NCBI GenBank assembly: GCA_963842795.1
Contig: CAWJHV010000039.1
Coordinates: 62,001-126,000 of the forward strand
Length of the DNA stretch: 64,000 nucleotides
Direction: 5' to 3'
From: WHSW01 sp963842795
GTDB taxonomy: Bacteria > Actinomycetota > Thermoleophilia > Solirubrobacterales > 70-9
Numbering within the stretch: the stretch's first letter is position 1; each line of letters starts with the position of its first letter. Shown piece by piece: positions 1 through 8,444 of the stretch. Both the position numbers and the translations under genes were made by a program. The notes beneath the pieces are model-generated. The model was not told the origin of the DNA. It ran no database searches and was given only the letters and a program-made list of their open reading frames with translations.

Positions 1-39
1 AACAAGTAGTTTTCGCCGCGCTCAGGAGGAGGGCTAGGC

Positions 40-103
40 CACGCTGCCCGGGCAGGGGCGACGCCTGGAACCCGACCCTTCCAGGTGGGCACGGCAAAGA
101 GGT
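40..103 (+). promoter_or_regulatory. Structured leader of the cell-wall hydrolase gene (5' end cut by window edge)
   Basis: The sequence just before the start codon at 104 contains a perfect 7-bp hairpin (CCTGGAA at 64-70, loop of 8, TTCCAGG at 79-85) and the palindrome TGCCCGGGCA at 46-55, followed by a purine-rich AAAGAGG just before ATG. Actinobacterial cell-wall hydrolase genes are often preceded by c-di-AMP (ydaO-type) riboswitches. The position and the paired elements would fit the 3' part of such a leader, but the 5' half lies outside the window, so this is only a suspicion. Confidence 0.3.
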
Positions 104-2677
104 ATGAGAAGGAAGCTTCTACTTACGATGGGCCTCGCGGTTCTCGGAGCCTGCGTGACCGCCGGTACCGCCGGCGCGGGCAACGTCGTGGGCGTCGGCG
201 AGAGCGGCGTCGAGATCCAGCTGCCCGACGGCCAGGACCTCGACCAGATCCAGGTCCTGCCGCAATGCTCGAACACCGCCGACGACGACGGCGACGGGGT
301 CACCGACCTCGACGACCCGGACTGCTCCGGACCGCTCGACTCGAGCGAGTCCGGTTCCACCGGCCCCGCCACCGAGCCCGAGACCCCGCCGGACCAGACC
401 ACTCCCGCGCCGCCGACCGACGGCGACGACGGATCCGACGAGCCGGCGGATGACGGCACCACCAAGCCGGAGGGCGTGGTCGCCGGCCCGTCCGGACCCG
501 GCGGCCGCGGGATCGAGCTGAAGCCGAGCGGCGAGCGCAAGCCCGGCAGCCGCCAGCATCCCGAGGACGAGGACGATGAGGAGACCGGCGGCACGCGCAC
601 GCCGATGGAGGAGCCCGCCGACCGGCGGCCCGACGGCACGCCGACCGACACCAACCCCGGGCTGACGGTTGCCGACTTCGGCCCCGCCCCGATCGGGGTC
701 CCGAACTTCGTCATCGACCAGTTCACGATCCCGCCCTTCCTGCTGCCGATCTACCAGGCCTGCGGCACCCAGTACGGGATCCCGTGGCAGGTGCTCGCCT
801 CGATCAACCGGATCGAGACGGCCTTCGGCACCAACCTCAACGTCTCCACCGCCGGCGCCCTGGGCTGGATGCAGTTCATGCCCTCGACCTGGGAGATGTA
901 CGGGGTCGACGCCAACAACGACAACCGCAAAGACCCCTACAACCCGGTCGACGCGATCTGCGCCGCGGCCCGATACCTGAAGGCCGCCGGCGGCGAGGAC
1001 GACCTGCGGACCGCGATCTTCGCCTACAACCACGCCGACTGGTACGTCGACGAGGTGCTGCTCTACGCGAACCAGTACGGCAAGCTCCCCGAGCCGCTGG
1101 TGAGCTCGCTCACCGGGCTCACCGAGGGCGCTCGCTTCCCGGTCGCCGCCAACGCCCGCTACGCCGACGACATCTCCGAGCGCGAGGCGCTCGAGCGCTC
1201 GAAGCCCGGCAAGGGCGCGGCCGGAAACGTCGCCGACGTGGTCTCGGGCTCACCCACACGTCGAGGGATCAACATCTACTCGCGCGACGGCGCGCCGGTG
1301 GTCGCGGTCAACGACGGCGTGATCACCAGGATCGACAAGTCCGAGAAGCTCGGCCGCTACATCGTCCTTCGCGACGCCTACGGCAACCGGTTCACCTACG
1401 CCCAGCTCGGCGAGGTCTCCGACGTCTACCCGGTGCCGAAGCCCGAGCGCCTCTCCGCCGACGACTTCAAGCTCGTCACCCCCGACGACGACGCCCCGGA
1501 CGAGCCGGCGAGCGCCGGGACCCAGGTCGACGACGGGTCGGGCGACGACGACAGCGGCTCCAAGGACTCCGGCTCGGACTCCGCCGACGAGCCCGCCGAG
1601 GACACCGGGCCGGTCAACACCGAGGACTCGCGCGAGCGCCTCTACGCCTTCCCCGAGCGCAAGCACAACGCCGATCGCGCCGACCTCACCGGCCAGCTCG
1701 ACTCCCTGCTGGCGCAGAAGATGCCCGCCTACGAGTCGTTCAAGGGCTACTTCTCCCACGTCCTGCGCTTCGATCCGAAGACGATGGACATGGACCGGCT
1801 CAAGGAGGGCTCGAAGGTGACCGCGGGCACCGTGCTCGGCCGGATCGGCGAGACCGACGAGCTCGCGCCGCACGTGCACTTCTCGATCCGCCCGGCGGGC
1901 CGCGGGGCGCCGAAGATCGACCCGAAGCCGATCCTCGACGGCTGGAAGCTGCTCGAGGCGACCGCGATCTACCGCGCCGCCGGCGAGGATCCGTTCACCG
2001 GCTCGGCGAGCGCCGGCCAGGTGCTGCTGATGTCGAAGCCGCAGCTGATCCAGCGGACGCTCACCGACCCGGCGCTCGAGATCTACGCGTGCGGGCGCAG
2101 CGACATCCGCACCGGCCAGATCGACCGGCGGGTGCTGGCGATGCTCGAGTTTCTCACCGCCCGCGGGTACCAGCTGACGCTCACCTCGCTCAAGTGCGGG
2201 CACTCGGTGCTCACCACCTCAGGCAACGTCTCCGAGCACTCCTCCGGCAACGCCGTCGACATCGCGCAGATCAACGGCCAGCCCGTGCTCGGCAACCAGG
2301 GCCCGGGGACGCTCTCCGAGGCGCTGGTCAAGGACCTGCTGACGCTCCAGGGCACGATGAAGCCGCACCAGATCATCTCGCTGATGGACTACTTCGGGGC
2401 CGACAACACCTTCGCCATGGGCGACCACGACGACCACGTCCACGTCGGCTACATGCCGAACTACGGCCCGGGCTCGGGCAGCATCTCGAGGCAGTTCAAC
2501 GAGATCCTCAAGCCCGACCAGTGGGAGCGGCTGATCGACCGCCTCGGCGAGATCGACAACCCGACCGTCCCCACCTCGCCCTCCGATGCCGCGCTCCCGG
2601 CCGGCAAGGGCAAGCACAAGGACAACGGCGACAAGAAGTCGGACAAGCGGGCCTCGAGCGCCCATCTCGGCGAATAG
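104..2677 (+). CDS. Secreted cell-wall hydrolase: lytic transglycosylase + degenerate M23 + M15-like peptidase
   Basis: 857 residues. A signal peptide (MRRKLLLTMGLAVLGACV, cleavage near residue 25) shows export. Residues about 40-190 are an acidic, Pro/Thr-rich linker containing a DDDGDGVTDLDDPDC calcium-binding-like stretch. Residues about 210-330 are an SLT lysozyme-like domain with catalytic Glu about 238 (NRIETAFG) and the motifs GALGWMQFMPSTW and FAYNHADWYV. Residues about 385-610 resemble an M23/LytM fold and keep HVHFSI (about 589-594), but the first zinc-ligand His/Asp is replaced (RRGINIYS) and an acidic loop is inserted at about 465-512, so this module is probably non-catalytic. Residues about 650-800 carry an M15/VanY-type motif SEHSSGNAVD and DHVHVGY. 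It probably trims peptidoglycan glycan strands and peptides outside the cell. ATG 104 is preceded by AAAGAGG. Confidence 0.85.
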   Translation: MRRKLLLTMGLAVLGACVTAGTAGAGNVVGVGESGVEIQLPDGQDLDQIQVLPQCSNTADDDGDGVTDLDDPDCSGPLDSSESGSTGPATEPETPPDQTTPAPPTDGDDGSDEPADDGTTKPEGVVAGPSGPGGRGIELKPSGERKPGSRQHPEDEDDEETGGTRTPMEEPADRRPDGTPTDTNPGLTVADFGPAPIGVPNFVIDQFTIPPFLLPIYQACGTQYGIPWQVLASINRIETAFGTNLNVSTAGALGWMQFMPSTWEMYGVDANNDNRKDPYNPVDAICAAARYLKAAGGEDDLRTAIFAYNHADWYVDEVLLYANQYGKLPEPLVSSLTGLTEGARFPVAANARYADDISEREALERSKPGKGAAGNVADVVSGSPTRRGINIYSRDGAPVVAVNDGVITRIDKSEKLGRYIVLRDAYGNRFTYAQLGEVSDVYPVPKPERLSADDFKLVTPDDDAPDEPASAGTQVDDGSGDDDSGSKDSGSDSADEPAEDTGPVNTEDSRERLYAFPERKHNADRADLTGQLDSLLAQKMPAYESFKGYFSHVLRFDPKTMDMDRLKEGSKVTAGTVLGRIGETDELAPHVHFSIRPAGRGAPKIDPKPILDGWKLLEATAIYRAAGEDPFTGSASAGQVLLMSKPQLIQRTLTDPALEIYACGRSDIRTGQIDRRVLAMLEFLTARGYQLTLTSLKCGHSVLTTSGNVSEHSSGNAVDIAQINGQPVLGNQGPGTLSEALVKDLLTLQGTMKPHQIISLMDYFGADNTFAMGDHDDHVHVGYMPNYGPGSGSISRQFNEILKPDQWERLIDRLGEIDNPTVPTSPSDAALPAGKGKHKDNGDKKSDKRASSAHLGE

Positions 2678-2679
2678 CC

Positions 2680-3526
2680 GCGACGCTGCGCTTCCCCTTC
2701 GTCCAGCTCGAGCTCGCGGGCACGGTCGGGCTCGAGGACGGCCGCTACCTGGGCCGTGAGCCGGAGCGGGTCCTCGTCGTCCGGGTCGACGACGCCCCGC
2801 CCCGCCCCCGGCGCCGGCTCGGCCGCGCCAAGCCCAAGGACGCCGAGCCCGACGCCGCCGCGCCCGCGGTCCCGCGGACCACGCTGACGGCGATCCGCCC
2901 CGAATCGCTCGGCGAGCAGGACGAGGCGCAGGCCTGGCTCGCCGGCCTGCGCGCCGACCACGAGGCGCTCGCGGCGGAGGTCGCGGCCGGGCTCGTGCTG
3001 GTCAACCTCGCCGTCCACGCTCACCGCGCCGCCACCCTCGACACGACGATCGCCGACGTCGGCGCAGGCGGCGCGCTCGCCGTCCGCGTCGGCTTCGGCA
3101 CCGGCGAGGACCTCGCCGAGGGGCACTACACGGAGGCGATCGAAGTCCCCGCCTCCGAGCGCCGCCGCCGAGCCGAGCTCCTGCGGCCGCAGGAACGGGT
3201 CGCCGAGGTGCTCGGCCGCAAGGCCCCGGTAGCCGCCTGCGAGGTGCTGCTGATCCGTGCCCGGGCCGACCTCGACGCCGGCCGCGTCCGCGAGGCGGCG
3301 CTCCAGCTCCGGGTTGGCCTCGAGGCCCTGCTCGCCGAGCGCGAGGTGCTCGCCGCACCCGACCAGGAGAAGGACTTCGCCGGCCTCGACGAGCGGCGTC
3401 AGATCACCGGCGCAGGCCGCGAACGAGGCGCTCGCGGGCGAGCTATCCGACGAACGAGCCGCCGAGGTCACCGAAACGCTGCACGTCTGCGAACGGGTGC
3501 TGAGGCGCAAGCGCGCGCTGGGCTGA
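2680..3526 (+). CDS. Conserved-looking hypothetical protein, frame broken near 3410, start unclear
   Basis: Directly downstream of the hydrolase there is a coding-quality frame beginning around LRFPFVQLELAGTVGL. No ATG/GTG/TTG is available near the natural start, and CTG at 2686 is the nearest candidate. The frame runs to about 3410, where the text jumps to another frame that continues as AANEALAGELSDERAAEV and stops at 3526. One extra base (or two missing) near 3405-3415 would join them into about 280 residues. The protein is Ala/Glu/Arg-rich, with a basic Pro/Arg segment early on and long helices in the C-terminal half. I do not recognise a family. This is the only frame break I detect in the first 32 kb. 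Confidence 0.5.
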
Positions 3527-3563
3527 CGTACTGCCCCGGGCGTGCTCCGAGGGCGCGCGCCGG

Positions 3564-3580
3564 GTTTGGCTGGGTAGGAG
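3564..3580 (+). repeat. Copy of the TTTGGCTGGGTAGG end motif
   Basis: GTTTGGCTGGGTAGGAG lies in the 203-bp gap between convergent genes. The same core forms both inverted ends of the element at 29254-29490. Only one end is visible here, so this may be a solo or decayed copy. Confidence 0.5.
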
Positions 3581-3644
3581 GGTGGGTGCCTCGGGGCGCT
3601 CCGGCGAGATTCGGAGCGACCACTGACCGAACCAAGCCCGCCTT

Positions 3645-3679
3645 GGCGACTTTGTTGCCCAGGAGGCCACAAACTCGCC
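3645..3679. repeat. Intergenic hairpin, ACAAACTCGCC family, copy 1
   Basis: The arms are GGCGACTTTGTTGCC (3645-3659) and GGCCACAAACTCGCC (3665-3679), 15 bp with two mismatches and a 5-base loop, between the convergent genes ending at 3526 and 3730. The right arm plus flank (ACAAACTCGCCGA) recurs in another hairpin at 49428-49455. It may also serve as a bidirectional terminator. Confidence 0.5.
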
Positions 3680-3729
3680 GAATCGCCGGCTCACCACACC
3701 CCCCCGGGCACCGCGAAGGGCACAAGCGC

Positions 3730-4485
3730 CTACAGCGCCTCCACCACCGCCCCGAGCTCGTCGACGACGTCGCCGTCGAGCTTCACCTCGGCGTCGGCGT
3801 CGTACGGCGTCGGGCCCTGGGTGACGATCGCGATCCGGCCGCCGGAGGCGAGGGTGAGCTCCGGGAGGGCGGCCACGGGATAGACCTCCAGCGAGGAGCC
3901 GACGCAGAGCAGCAGGTCGGCGTTCGAGCACAGGCGCTCGGCCTCGGCCATCGCCTCCTCGGGCAGGAGCTCGCCGAAGAGGACGACATCGGGCTTGACC
4001 TTGCCCATGCAGCAGGCGCAGGTCGGGACGCCGTCGGTGTCGAAGATCTCGCCGATGCTCTCGAGCGGATAGCTCGTCCGGCAGGTGGTGCAGCTCGAGG
4101 TCGCGATCGAGCCGTGGACCTCGATCACGCGCTCGGACCCCGCCTTCGAGTGCAGCCGGTCGATGTTCTGGGTCACGACCGCCTGGAGCATGTCCCTCGC
4201 CTCGAGGTCGGCGAGCGCCTCGTGGGCCGGGTTGGGGAGCTTCTCGTCCAGATCCGCGAACCGCGGACGGTAGAAGCTCCAGAAGCGCCTCGTGTCGCGG
4301 TGGAAGGCGTCGATGTGGGCGACCTCCATCGGATCGACCTTCTCCCACAGGCCCTTGCCGGGGGTGCGGAAGTCGGGGATCCCGGACGGGACCGAGATCC
4401 CCGCTCCGGTGAGCGCGACGACCGAGTCGGCCTCGCGGATCAGCGAGGCGAGCTCGGCCGCCCGCGTCTCTACTTGCCCTGCCAC
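3730..4485 (-). CDS. cobB: Sir2-family NAD-dependent protein deacylase
   Basis: 251 residues. The NAD-binding motif GAGISVPSGIPDFR, TQNIDRLHSKAG and the catalytic His in EVHGS are present. Four zinc cysteines occur as CTTC and CACC, the latter followed by MGKVKPDVVLFGE, and GSSLEVYP lies near the C terminus. It removes acyl groups (acetyl, possibly longer) from lysines using NAD+. It starts at GTG 4485, which lies inside the end of the upstream fused hydroxyacyl-CoA dehydrogenase gene (16-base overlap), so the two are very likely co-transcribed and coupled. That pairing suggests a role in deacylating enzymes of acyl-CoA metabolism; the pairing is seen, the role is inference. Confidence 0.92.
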   Translation of the reverse strand: MAGQVETRAAELASLIREADSVVALTGAGISVPSGIPDFRTPGKGLWEKVDPMEVAHIDAFHRDTRRFWSFYRPRFADLDEKLPNPAHEALADLEARDMLQAVVTQNIDRLHSKAGSERVIEVHGSIATSSCTTCRTSYPLESIGEIFDTDGVPTCACCMGKVKPDVVLFGELLPEEAMAEAERLCSNADLLLCVGSSLEVYPVAALPELTLASGGRIAIVTQGPTPYDADAEVKLDGDVVDELGAVVEAL

Positions 4486-6470
4486 TTCGGGGTGCGCTTA
4501 CCGAGGAAGGCGCCGATCCCCTCGCGGGCATCCTCGCTCGTGAAGGCGGTTCTGAAGCCCCGTTTCTCGTTCTCGATTCCCTCCTCGAGGTCGGGGTCGT
4601 CGGAGGCGAGCTTGACCTGCTCGACCGCGAGCGGGGCCTGACCGGCGAGCCGGCGGGCCCAGGAGAGCGCCGCGTCGAAGAGCTCGTGGTCCGGCACGAC
4701 CCGGTTCGCGAGCCCGTAGGCCTCCGCCTCGCCGGCCGAGATCGAGTCGCCGATCAGGTTCATCTCGAGCGCCTTCTCGTCGCCGACCAGGCGCGGCAGC
4801 CGCTGCGTGCCGCCGAACCCGGGGATGATCCCGAGCTTGATCTCCGGCTGGCCGAAGACGGCCGACTCGGCCGCGATCCGGAAGTTGCACGCCATCGCCA
4901 GCTCGCAACCGCCGCCGAACGCGAGCGCGTTCACCGCGGCGACCGTCGACACCCGGCTCAGGCCCATGTCGCGCAGCAGCGCGTGGCCGGAGTGGATCAG
5001 GTCCTCGCCGCCCGACTCGTCCATCTTCGTGAACGCCTTGATGTCGGCGCCCGCGCTGAAGACGACCGGGATCGCGGAGGCGATCACCAGCGCCCCGATC
5101 TCGCCCGAGCCCTTGACCTTCTCCCAGACCGTCCCCAGGTCCTCGATCACCTGCGGGGCGATCGCGTTCATCGGCGGGTTCGCGAGCCACGCGATCGCGA
5201 CGTCGCCGCGCGTCTCCAGCTTCACGGTCTCGGTCTGCTCGCCCTCGTCGGGCTGCGGGTAGGCGTAGAAGCCCTGCCCCGACTTCGTCCCCAGTCTGCC
5301 CTGGGCGACGAGGCGCTTGAGGACCGTCGGCGGCGCGAAGCGCTCGCCGTGCTCCTCCTCCGCCGCCTCGAGCTTCTCCAGCACGACGTCGAGCCCGAGC
5401 ATGTCGGCGCCCATGAACGGCGGGAAGATTCCCCGGCGCGGGTCCATCCCGGCGCCGGCCATCATCCCGAGGTCGATGTCGCGCACCGTGCAGACGCCCT
5501 CCTGGAGCACCAGGCAGGACTCGACCACCGCCTTCAGCTTCAGCAGCTCGGCCAGCGCCTCGCCGTCGGGATCGCCGTCGCCCGGGAGCTGCGGCTCGCC
5601 GTTCTCGTAGAAGCCGCTGCCGCCTGTCTTCGCCCCGAGCTTGCCCTCGTCGACCAGCTTCCGCATCCCCTCGTGGACGTAGAACGAGTCGCCGTAGGAC
5701 TCGCGCAGATGCTCGGCGACGTGGAAGATCGTGTCGAGGCCGAGCAGGTCGCCGAGGAAGAACGGCCCCATCGGCGCGACGTTCGCCGCCGTGATCGCCT
5801 CGTCGATCTTCTTGATCGACAGGCCCTGGTCCTCCTGGGCGCGCCAGATCTCACCGACCGCGGAGTTGAGGATCCGGTTGACGACGAAGCCCGGGACCTC
5901 GCTGCAGGTGATCGGCTGCTTGCGAATCGCCTGGGCGAAGTTGTAGGCGGCCTGGACCACCTCGGGGTCGGTGTCCTCTCCCTCGATGATCTCGACCAGC
6001 GGCATCACCGACGCCGGGTAGAAGAAGTGGAAGCCGACGACCTTCTCCGGCCGCAGGGTCGCGTCGCCCATCTCGGTGATCGAGAGCGAGGAGGTGTTCG
6101 AGGCGAGGATCGCGTGTCCGGGCGTCACCGCGTCGAGCTCGGCGTAGACCTGCTGCTTGATCTCCATCTTCTCCGGCGCCGCCTCGACCACGAAGTCGAC
6201 GTCGCCGAAGGAGTCGTAAGAGGTGGCGCCCTCGATCAGGCCCATGACCTCCTCGAGCCGGGCGTCGGCCTGCTCTTGGGTCAGCTTCTCCTTCTTGACC
6301 AGCCGGTCGAGCTGGCCCTTGGTCACCTCGCGCGCCTTCTCGAGACCGTGGTCGACGAACTTCTGGTCGATGTCCTTGAGGACGACCGGGATGTCGGACG
6401 AGGCGATCGCCTGTGCGATCTCGCCGCCCATCGTGCCGGCGCCGACCACCGCGGCCTTGAAGACGAACAT
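4470..6470 (-). CDS. Fused 3-hydroxyacyl-CoA dehydrogenase / enoyl-CoA hydratase
   Basis: 666 residues. The N-terminal Rossmann domain has GAGTMGGEIAQ (residues 9-19). Two 3HCDH C-terminal domains follow (roughly 190-290 and 310-405, the second with MMAGAGMDPRRGIF). Residues about 425-660 are a crotonase fold with SAGADIKAF and FGGGCELAMAC (oxyanion-hole loop) and FGQPEIKLGIIPGFGGTQ (catalytic-loop region). It would hydrate enoyl-CoA and oxidise the L-3-hydroxyacyl-CoA in beta-oxidation. The domain order is the reverse of FadB-type proteins, where the crotonase part comes first. Start MFVFKAAVVGAG at ATG 6470. The Sir2 gene overlaps its 3' end. Confidence 0.93.
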   Translation of the reverse strand: MFVFKAAVVGAGTMGGEIAQAIASSDIPVVLKDIDQKFVDHGLEKAREVTKGQLDRLVKKEKLTQEQADARLEEVMGLIEGATSYDSFGDVDFVVEAAPEKMEIKQQVYAELDAVTPGHAILASNTSSLSITEMGDATLRPEKVVGFHFFYPASVMPLVEIIEGEDTDPEVVQAAYNFAQAIRKQPITCSEVPGFVVNRILNSAVGEIWRAQEDQGLSIKKIDEAITAANVAPMGPFFLGDLLGLDTIFHVAEHLRESYGDSFYVHEGMRKLVDEGKLGAKTGGSGFYENGEPQLPGDGDPDGEALAELLKLKAVVESCLVLQEGVCTVRDIDLGMMAGAGMDPRRGIFPPFMGADMLGLDVVLEKLEAAEEEHGERFAPPTVLKRLVAQGRLGTKSGQGFYAYPQPDEGEQTETVKLETRGDVAIAWLANPPMNAIAPQVIEDLGTVWEKVKGSGEIGALVIASAIPVVFSAGADIKAFTKMDESGGEDLIHSGHALLRDMGLSRVSTVAAVNALAFGGGCELAMACNFRIAAESAVFGQPEIKLGIIPGFGGTQRLPRLVGDEKALEMNLIGDSISAGEAEAYGLANRVVPDHELFDAALSWARRLAGQAPLAVEQVKLASDDPDLEEGIENEKRGFRTAFTSEDAREGIGAFLGKRTPKWQGK

Positions 6471-6521
6471 TGGGTTGGGAGCCTCCGAATCGGTGTGAGG
6501 GGAGTAAGAGCCGGCGAGAGG

Positions 6522-7007
6522 CTAGCGGTCGGGGGCGCCCGGAGGCTCAGCCGCCGCCTGCATCTCGGCCAGCTCCTCGACCTCGAGCCGGTAGCGCTGC
6601 AGGGTCCGCCGCAGCGACTTCGTCACCTGGCCGCGGACGAAGAAACGCTCGGCGATCCAGGCGAACAGGCCCCCGGCGATCAGCTCATAGGTGAGCTCCA
6701 GGGAGACCCGGGTGTCCTCGCCCTGGAGCGCAAATGCGGTCGCCAGCTCGCCGCGCGACTCCGGATCGGAGAACTCGATCCGGTGCAGCTTGCGGGGCTC
6801 GTGGGCGAGGACCGTCTCGGTCACCCTCCCGCGCCCGGCCGGGGTCGACCGCCAGATCAGCGTGCCGCCCTCATTCGGGTATCCGCTCGCCGACTCGACC
6901 GCGTGGAAGCCGTCGACCCACGCGGGCCAGCCGCTGGGCTCGAAGTAGTAGTCCCAGGCCTCCTTGAGCGAGGCCCGGGCGAGGACCGATTCGGTCAGCG
7001 TCGGCAT
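6522..7007 (-). CDS. SRPBCC (START/polyketide-cyclase fold) protein
   Basis: 161 residues starting MPTLTESVLARASLKEAWDY. It has the pattern of SRPBCC small-ligand-binding proteins: an opening beta-strand with a conserved WPAWVDGF region, GRGRVTETVLAHEPRKLHRI in the middle, and a long C-terminal amphipathic helix (about 118-150). The frame is open further upstream, but that extension reads as low-complexity shadow sequence, so ATG 7007 is chosen. It lies 51 bp upstream of the hydroxyacyl-CoA dehydrogenase gene on the same strand and could share its transcript. The ligand is unknown. Confidence 0.8.
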   Translation of the reverse strand: MPTLTESVLARASLKEAWDYYFEPSGWPAWVDGFHAVESASGYPNEGGTLIWRSTPAGRGRVTETVLAHEPRKLHRIEFSDPESRGELATAFALQGEDTRVSLELTYELIAGGLFAWIAERFFVRGQVTKSLRRTLQRYRLEVEELAEMQAAAEPPGAPDR

Positions 7008-7062
7008 CCGGGGCAGGGTACGAGGAAGGTCGGGTGGCCGAAGCCACCCGACCTTCTCCGAG

Positions 7063-8274
7063 CTACGGGATCGCGACCATCGCCTCGCAGTTGGCGCCGG
7101 TGTCGATGCCCTGGTCGCCGCGGCACTCGTCGGTCTCCGAACCGCCGTCGAGCGAGTCGTCGCCGCCGCCGCCGCTGAGCGAGTCGTCGCCCGCGCCACC
7201 GGAGACGGCGTCCGTGCCGACGTCGCCGCGGAGGATGTCGCCACCCTCGGCGCCGTCGATCACGTCGCTGCCCTGGCCGCCGTCGATCGTGTTCGAGATC
7301 GCGTTGCCGAGCAGCGTGTCCTCGAACGCCGTGCCGACGATCCCCTCGACGGTCGAGGCGACGTTGTCGGCCTCGCACTGCTGCGGGCAGCCGCGACCGT
7401 CGTTGGCGAGGTCATCGAGCGTCACCCGGGCGGCGCTCTGGTACTCGCCGTAGTTGACCACGTCGCTCCCGTCACCGCCGGCGAACGTGTCGCCCTCGGT
7501 GCTGTCGTACGTAGCGAACAGCGAGTCGTTGCCGACGCCGCCGTCGACCGCGTCGGCGCCGCCGCCGTCACGGAGCTCGTCGTTGCCCTCGCCGCCCTGG
7601 AGCTCGTCGGCGCCGTCGCCGCCCTCGAGCCTGTCGCGGTCGTCGCCGCCGTCGAGCACGTCGATCCCCTTGGCGCCCTCGAGCTCGTCGGCACCGGCCT
7701 CGCCGTTGAGCGTGTCGTCGCCCTCGCCGGCATCGAGGCTGTCGCCGTCGTCGCCCCCGGCAAGGACGTCGTCGTCGTCGCCCCCGTCGAGGTAGTCGTC
7801 ATCGGCGCCGCCGACGAGCTCGTCGTCGCCGTCGTCGCCGTCGACGTAGTCGCGGTCGTCGCCGCCGACGAGCTGGTCGTCGCCGACGCCGCCGGCGAGG
7901 TAGTTGCGGCCCGAGCCGCCCTCGATCTCGTCCGCGCCCGCGCCGCCGTCGATGTCGTCGCGGCCCTCGCCGCCCCGGATCCTGTCGGCGCCTTCGTCGC
8001 CGGTGATCTCGGAATCGCCCTTTGCGGTGCAGACGAGGTCGTTGCCCTTGCCGGCGAGGATCTCGTGGTCGCCCTTGGCGACGTAGATCACATCGGCGTG
8101 CCGGGTCCCCTTGACCTTGTACTTCTTGCCGGCGACGACCGTTGCCTTCTTGCCGAAGCACTTCGGCTTCGCCGCCTCGGCCGCCGTGGCGCCCACCAGA
8201 GCGATCACGATCGCCAGGCAGGTCGCGAGCGCGATCGCCACCGGTCCGAATCCCTGAGTCTGAGTCCGCGTCAT
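7063..8274 (-). CDS. Secreted RTX-like calcium-binding repeat protein
   Basis: 403 residues starting at ATG 8274, preceded by AGGAGA. The signal peptide (VAIALATCLAIVIALVGATAAEA) is followed by a short KPKCFGKKATVVAGKKYKVKG region and then more than 25 nonapeptide-type repeats of the GGxGxDxLxGG hemolysin type, ending in a Cys-containing tail (TDECRGDQGIDTGANCEAM). Each pair of turns in this fold binds Ca2+. An insertion at about 270-330 with two Cys (GCPQQC) interrupts the array. Such proteins are usually extracellular; there is no toxin or protease domain and no adjacent type I secretion system, so export through Sec is likely. Structural or surface role inferred. Confidence 0.85.
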   Translation of the reverse strand: MTRTQTQGFGPVAIALATCLAIVIALVGATAAEAAKPKCFGKKATVVAGKKYKVKGTRHADVIYVAKGDHEILAGKGNDLVCTAKGDSEITGDEGADRIRGGEGRDDIDGGAGADEIEGGSGRNYLAGGVGDDQLVGGDDRDYVDGDDGDDELVGGADDDYLDGGDDDDVLAGGDDGDSLDAGEGDDTLNGEAGADELEGAKGIDVLDGGDDRDRLEGGDGADELQGGEGNDELRDGGGADAVDGGVGNDSLFATYDSTEGDTFAGGDGSDVVNYGEYQSAARVTLDDLANDGRGCPQQCEADNVASTVEGIVGTAFEDTLLGNAISNTIDGGQGSDVIDGAEGGDILRGDVGTDAVSGGAGDDSLSGGGGDDSLDGGSETDECRGDQGIDTGANCEAMVAIP

Positions 8275-8360
8275 CTCGGTTCTCCTTTCGCCCCGCCGCG
8301 CGGGTCGAGTAGTGATTGCGAGACGAGCTTCGGCGCCGAGGGCGCTCGCGAACAGGACCA

Positions 8361-8411
8361 CTGGGTGTGTGCCGGGGGCACCGAGGTGTGGATATCTGCA
8401 CCCTGGGTGTG
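8361..8411 (+). promoter_or_regulatory. Direct-repeat candidate regulatory region in a divergent promoter
   Basis: The 170-bp gap between the divergent RTX-like and FHA genes contains CTGGGTGTG twice (8361-8369 and 8403-8411, 42 bp start to start), and ACCCTGG (8400-8406)/CCAGGGT (8424-8430) forms an inverted pair. This is a candidate binding site for a regulator controlling one or both genes; no known box is matched. Confidence 0.35.
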
Positions 8412-8444
8412 ATCCGCGCCGCACCAGGGTCTAACTTCCGTTCG

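Noticed and set aside
784..4641. Very long plus-strand open frame of 1285 codons
   Set aside because: Most of it is the Arg/Ala-rich shadow of the hydrolase and of the minus-strand Sir2 gene; only the 2680-3410 stretch has normal protein character.
7063..8274. CRISPR-like or tandem DNA repeat array
   Set aside because: The periodic DNA is codon repetition of GGxGxD calcium-binding units inside one clean coding frame, with no constant repeats and unique spacers.
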